A stretch of DNA of 15,037 nt from Coriobacteriia bacterium (GTDB lineage Bacteria; Actinomycetota; Coriobacteriia; Coriobacteriales; UBA8131): assembly GCA_009781525.1 (NCBI GenBank), contig WQXZ01000027.1, forward strand, positions 1 to 15,037, in the 5' to 3' direction. The notes below the pieces were generated by a model. It saw only the letters and a list, made by a program, of their open reading frames with translations. It had not been told where the DNA came from and ran no database searches. This document shows positions 13,909 to 15,037 of the stretch, piece after piece. Positions within the stretch are counted from its first letter, which is position 1; each line of letters begins with the position of its first letter. A program made the translations under genes and the position numbers.

Positions 13909-15003
13909 TTACCAGCCAGGAGTCCAATCTACCTCGCTGTCAAGATCAAGGATAAAGCGAGTAATCATCTTCACTGCGCTATCCAGATCCTCTATCTTCA
14001 AGGTTTCATTAGGAGTATGCATGTAGCGAAGCGGAATAGAGATCAGGGCTGTCGTCTTACCACCGCGAGTCAGCTGCATGGCATTAGCATCAGTTCCTGT
14101 TCCGCGCGGAGCAGCATCTACCTGATAGGGCGCTTTCGCTGCTTCAGCTGCGTCGATCAGGCGCTCGAAGAATACCGGATTGATGTTTGGCCCGCGAGAG
14201 ATAATCGGTCCCTTACCAGCAACAAGGTTGCCGTACCGGCTCTTCTCCACACCTGGATAATCAATTGCATGTCCTACCTCAACACAAAGACAGATATCAG
14301 GGTCAAGCAAGAAAGTGCTGGTTGTTGCTCCGCGTAGACCGATTTCTTCCTGGACTGTTCCAGCCACGATGACATCGCCCTTAGCCCCGCCTGCCTTTTT
14401 AACCTCTTCAAGCACCAGCGTTGCGATGAAGGCACCCATTTTGTCATCGAAGCCGCGGCTGACGGCAAATCCATCACCGAACTGCTCGAATCCGACTCCG
14501 AAGGTCATACAGTCACCGATGCGGATCATCTCTTTGGCTTTTTCACCAGAGAGACCGAAGTCGATAAAGAGCTTCTCTAGTGGAGTGACATTCTTGCGCT
14601 CGTCAGCCTCAATCAGATGGATCGGCTTACGACCAATCAAGCCCCGTAGCTTGGTTGGATCCTTTGCTCCACCAGTACCCTTGCCAGTGGCGTAGAGATT
14701 GACACGGATGCCCGGCAGAATAGCTGCGTCTACACCGCCAAGAGCATCGAAATAGACAAAGCCGTTGTCGTCGATATATTTGACAATCAAGCCGATTTCA
14801 TCGATGTGTCCGGCAATCATCACGGAAGGTCCGTTTTCTGTGCCTTTTAGTGTTGCATGCACACTTCCCATTACTGATGTCTCAATGGTGTCTGCGGTTT
14901 TCTTCAGTCTCTTACGCAATAGTTCTGCTGCCGGCCATTCATAACCAGTGGGAGAAGGTGTTTCACAGAGTTCCTGCAAAAACTGGATGTCAGCTTTCTT
15001 CAT
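13909..15003 (-). CDS. M42-family metallo-aminopeptidase
   Basis: A 364-aa cytoplasmic protein of peptidase family M42 (glutamyl/TET-type aminopeptidases; some members are annotated as endoglucanase or FrvX). It probably trims peptides from the N-terminus in a dodecameric tetrahedral particle. Di-metal and catalytic residues are visible: H66 and D68 in AGHIDEIG, D186 in SRGFDDKMG, E219 and E220 in VQEEIGLRG, E242 in CVEVGHA (where many members have Asp), and H329 in RYMHTPNE. Residues between about 75 and 170 form the inserted oligomerisation domain. Start ATG 15001-15003 has AAGGA 6 nt upstream. It is the first gene of the pair with smpB. Confidence 0.93.
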   Translation of the reverse strand: MKKADIQFLQELCETPSPTGYEWPAAELLRKRLKKTADTIETSVMGSVHATLKGTENGPSVMIAGHIDEIGLIVKYIDDNGFVYFDALGGVDAAILPGIRVNLYATGKGTGGAKDPTKLRGLIGRKPIHLIEADERKNVTPLEKLFIDFGLSGEKAKEMIRIGDCMTFGVGFEQFGDGFAVSRGFDDKMGAFIATLVLEEVKKAGGAKGDVIVAGTVQEEIGLRGATTSTFLLDPDICLCVEVGHAIDYPGVEKSRYGNLVAGKGPIISRGPNINPVFFERLIDAAEAAKAPYQVDAAPRGTGTDANAMQLTRGGKTTALISIPLRYMHTPNETLKIEDLDSAVKMITRFILDLDSEVDWTPGW

Positions 15004-15037
15004 GTTTGTCCTTTCTATAAAACCAAAGCTCGAAAGC

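Overview
The window looks like chromosomal DNA of an actinobacterium, most likely a member of the Coriobacteriia. This is inferred from gene content and order, not from a database match. The evidence is the run rapZ-yvcK-whiA-gap-pgk-tpiA-gpmI, an A-type RNase P RNA, strong AGGAGG-like ribosome sites and roughly 50% GC. An anaerobic lifestyle fits the URO-D-family protein and the cupin-regulated acyl-CoA ligase but is not proven. Every protein gene lies on the minus strand; the only plus-strand gene is the RNase P RNA.

Layout from left to right. Positions 1-463 hold the N-terminal part of an AMP-binding acyl-CoA synthetase. It is preceded, in transcription order, by an XRE-cupin regulator (552-1154), with a hairpin between them. 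The divergent rnpB (1339-1720) has its own promoter. A 41-bp GC-rich tandem repeat separates rnpB from a MATE-family exporter (1863-3410), which has a good promoter of its own. Next is the lower-glycolysis cluster, read right to left: gap (7408-8415), pgk (6217-7392), tpiA (5255-6082) and gpmI (3582-5231). Upstream of it sits rapZ-yvcK-whiA (8629-11535), three genes with overlapping or touching ends. Together these seven genes link trioses to 2-phosphoglycerate and carry the YvcK/RapZ/WhiA factors tied to carbon flux, envelope precursors and cell division.

The stretch between rapZ and the next gene (about 11.54-12.23 kb) has no convincing gene. It holds a 65-bp GC-rich tandem repeat, an AT-rich 195-bp long-dyad element with nested hairpins, and an intrinsic terminator for the gene to its right. 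That gene encodes a URO-D/methyltransferase-like protein (12232-13224) with an operator-like palindrome over its probable -10 box. The right end is smpB (13375-13893) and an M42 aminopeptidase (13909-15003), 15 nt apart and probably co-transcribed.

Most coding content is ordinary core metabolism. The least explained signals are non-coding: the long dyad at 11861-12055, its twin palindromes, the repeat-filled spacers, and the structured leader of gap. None is shown here to be a new system; the dyad element is the best candidate for a second look.
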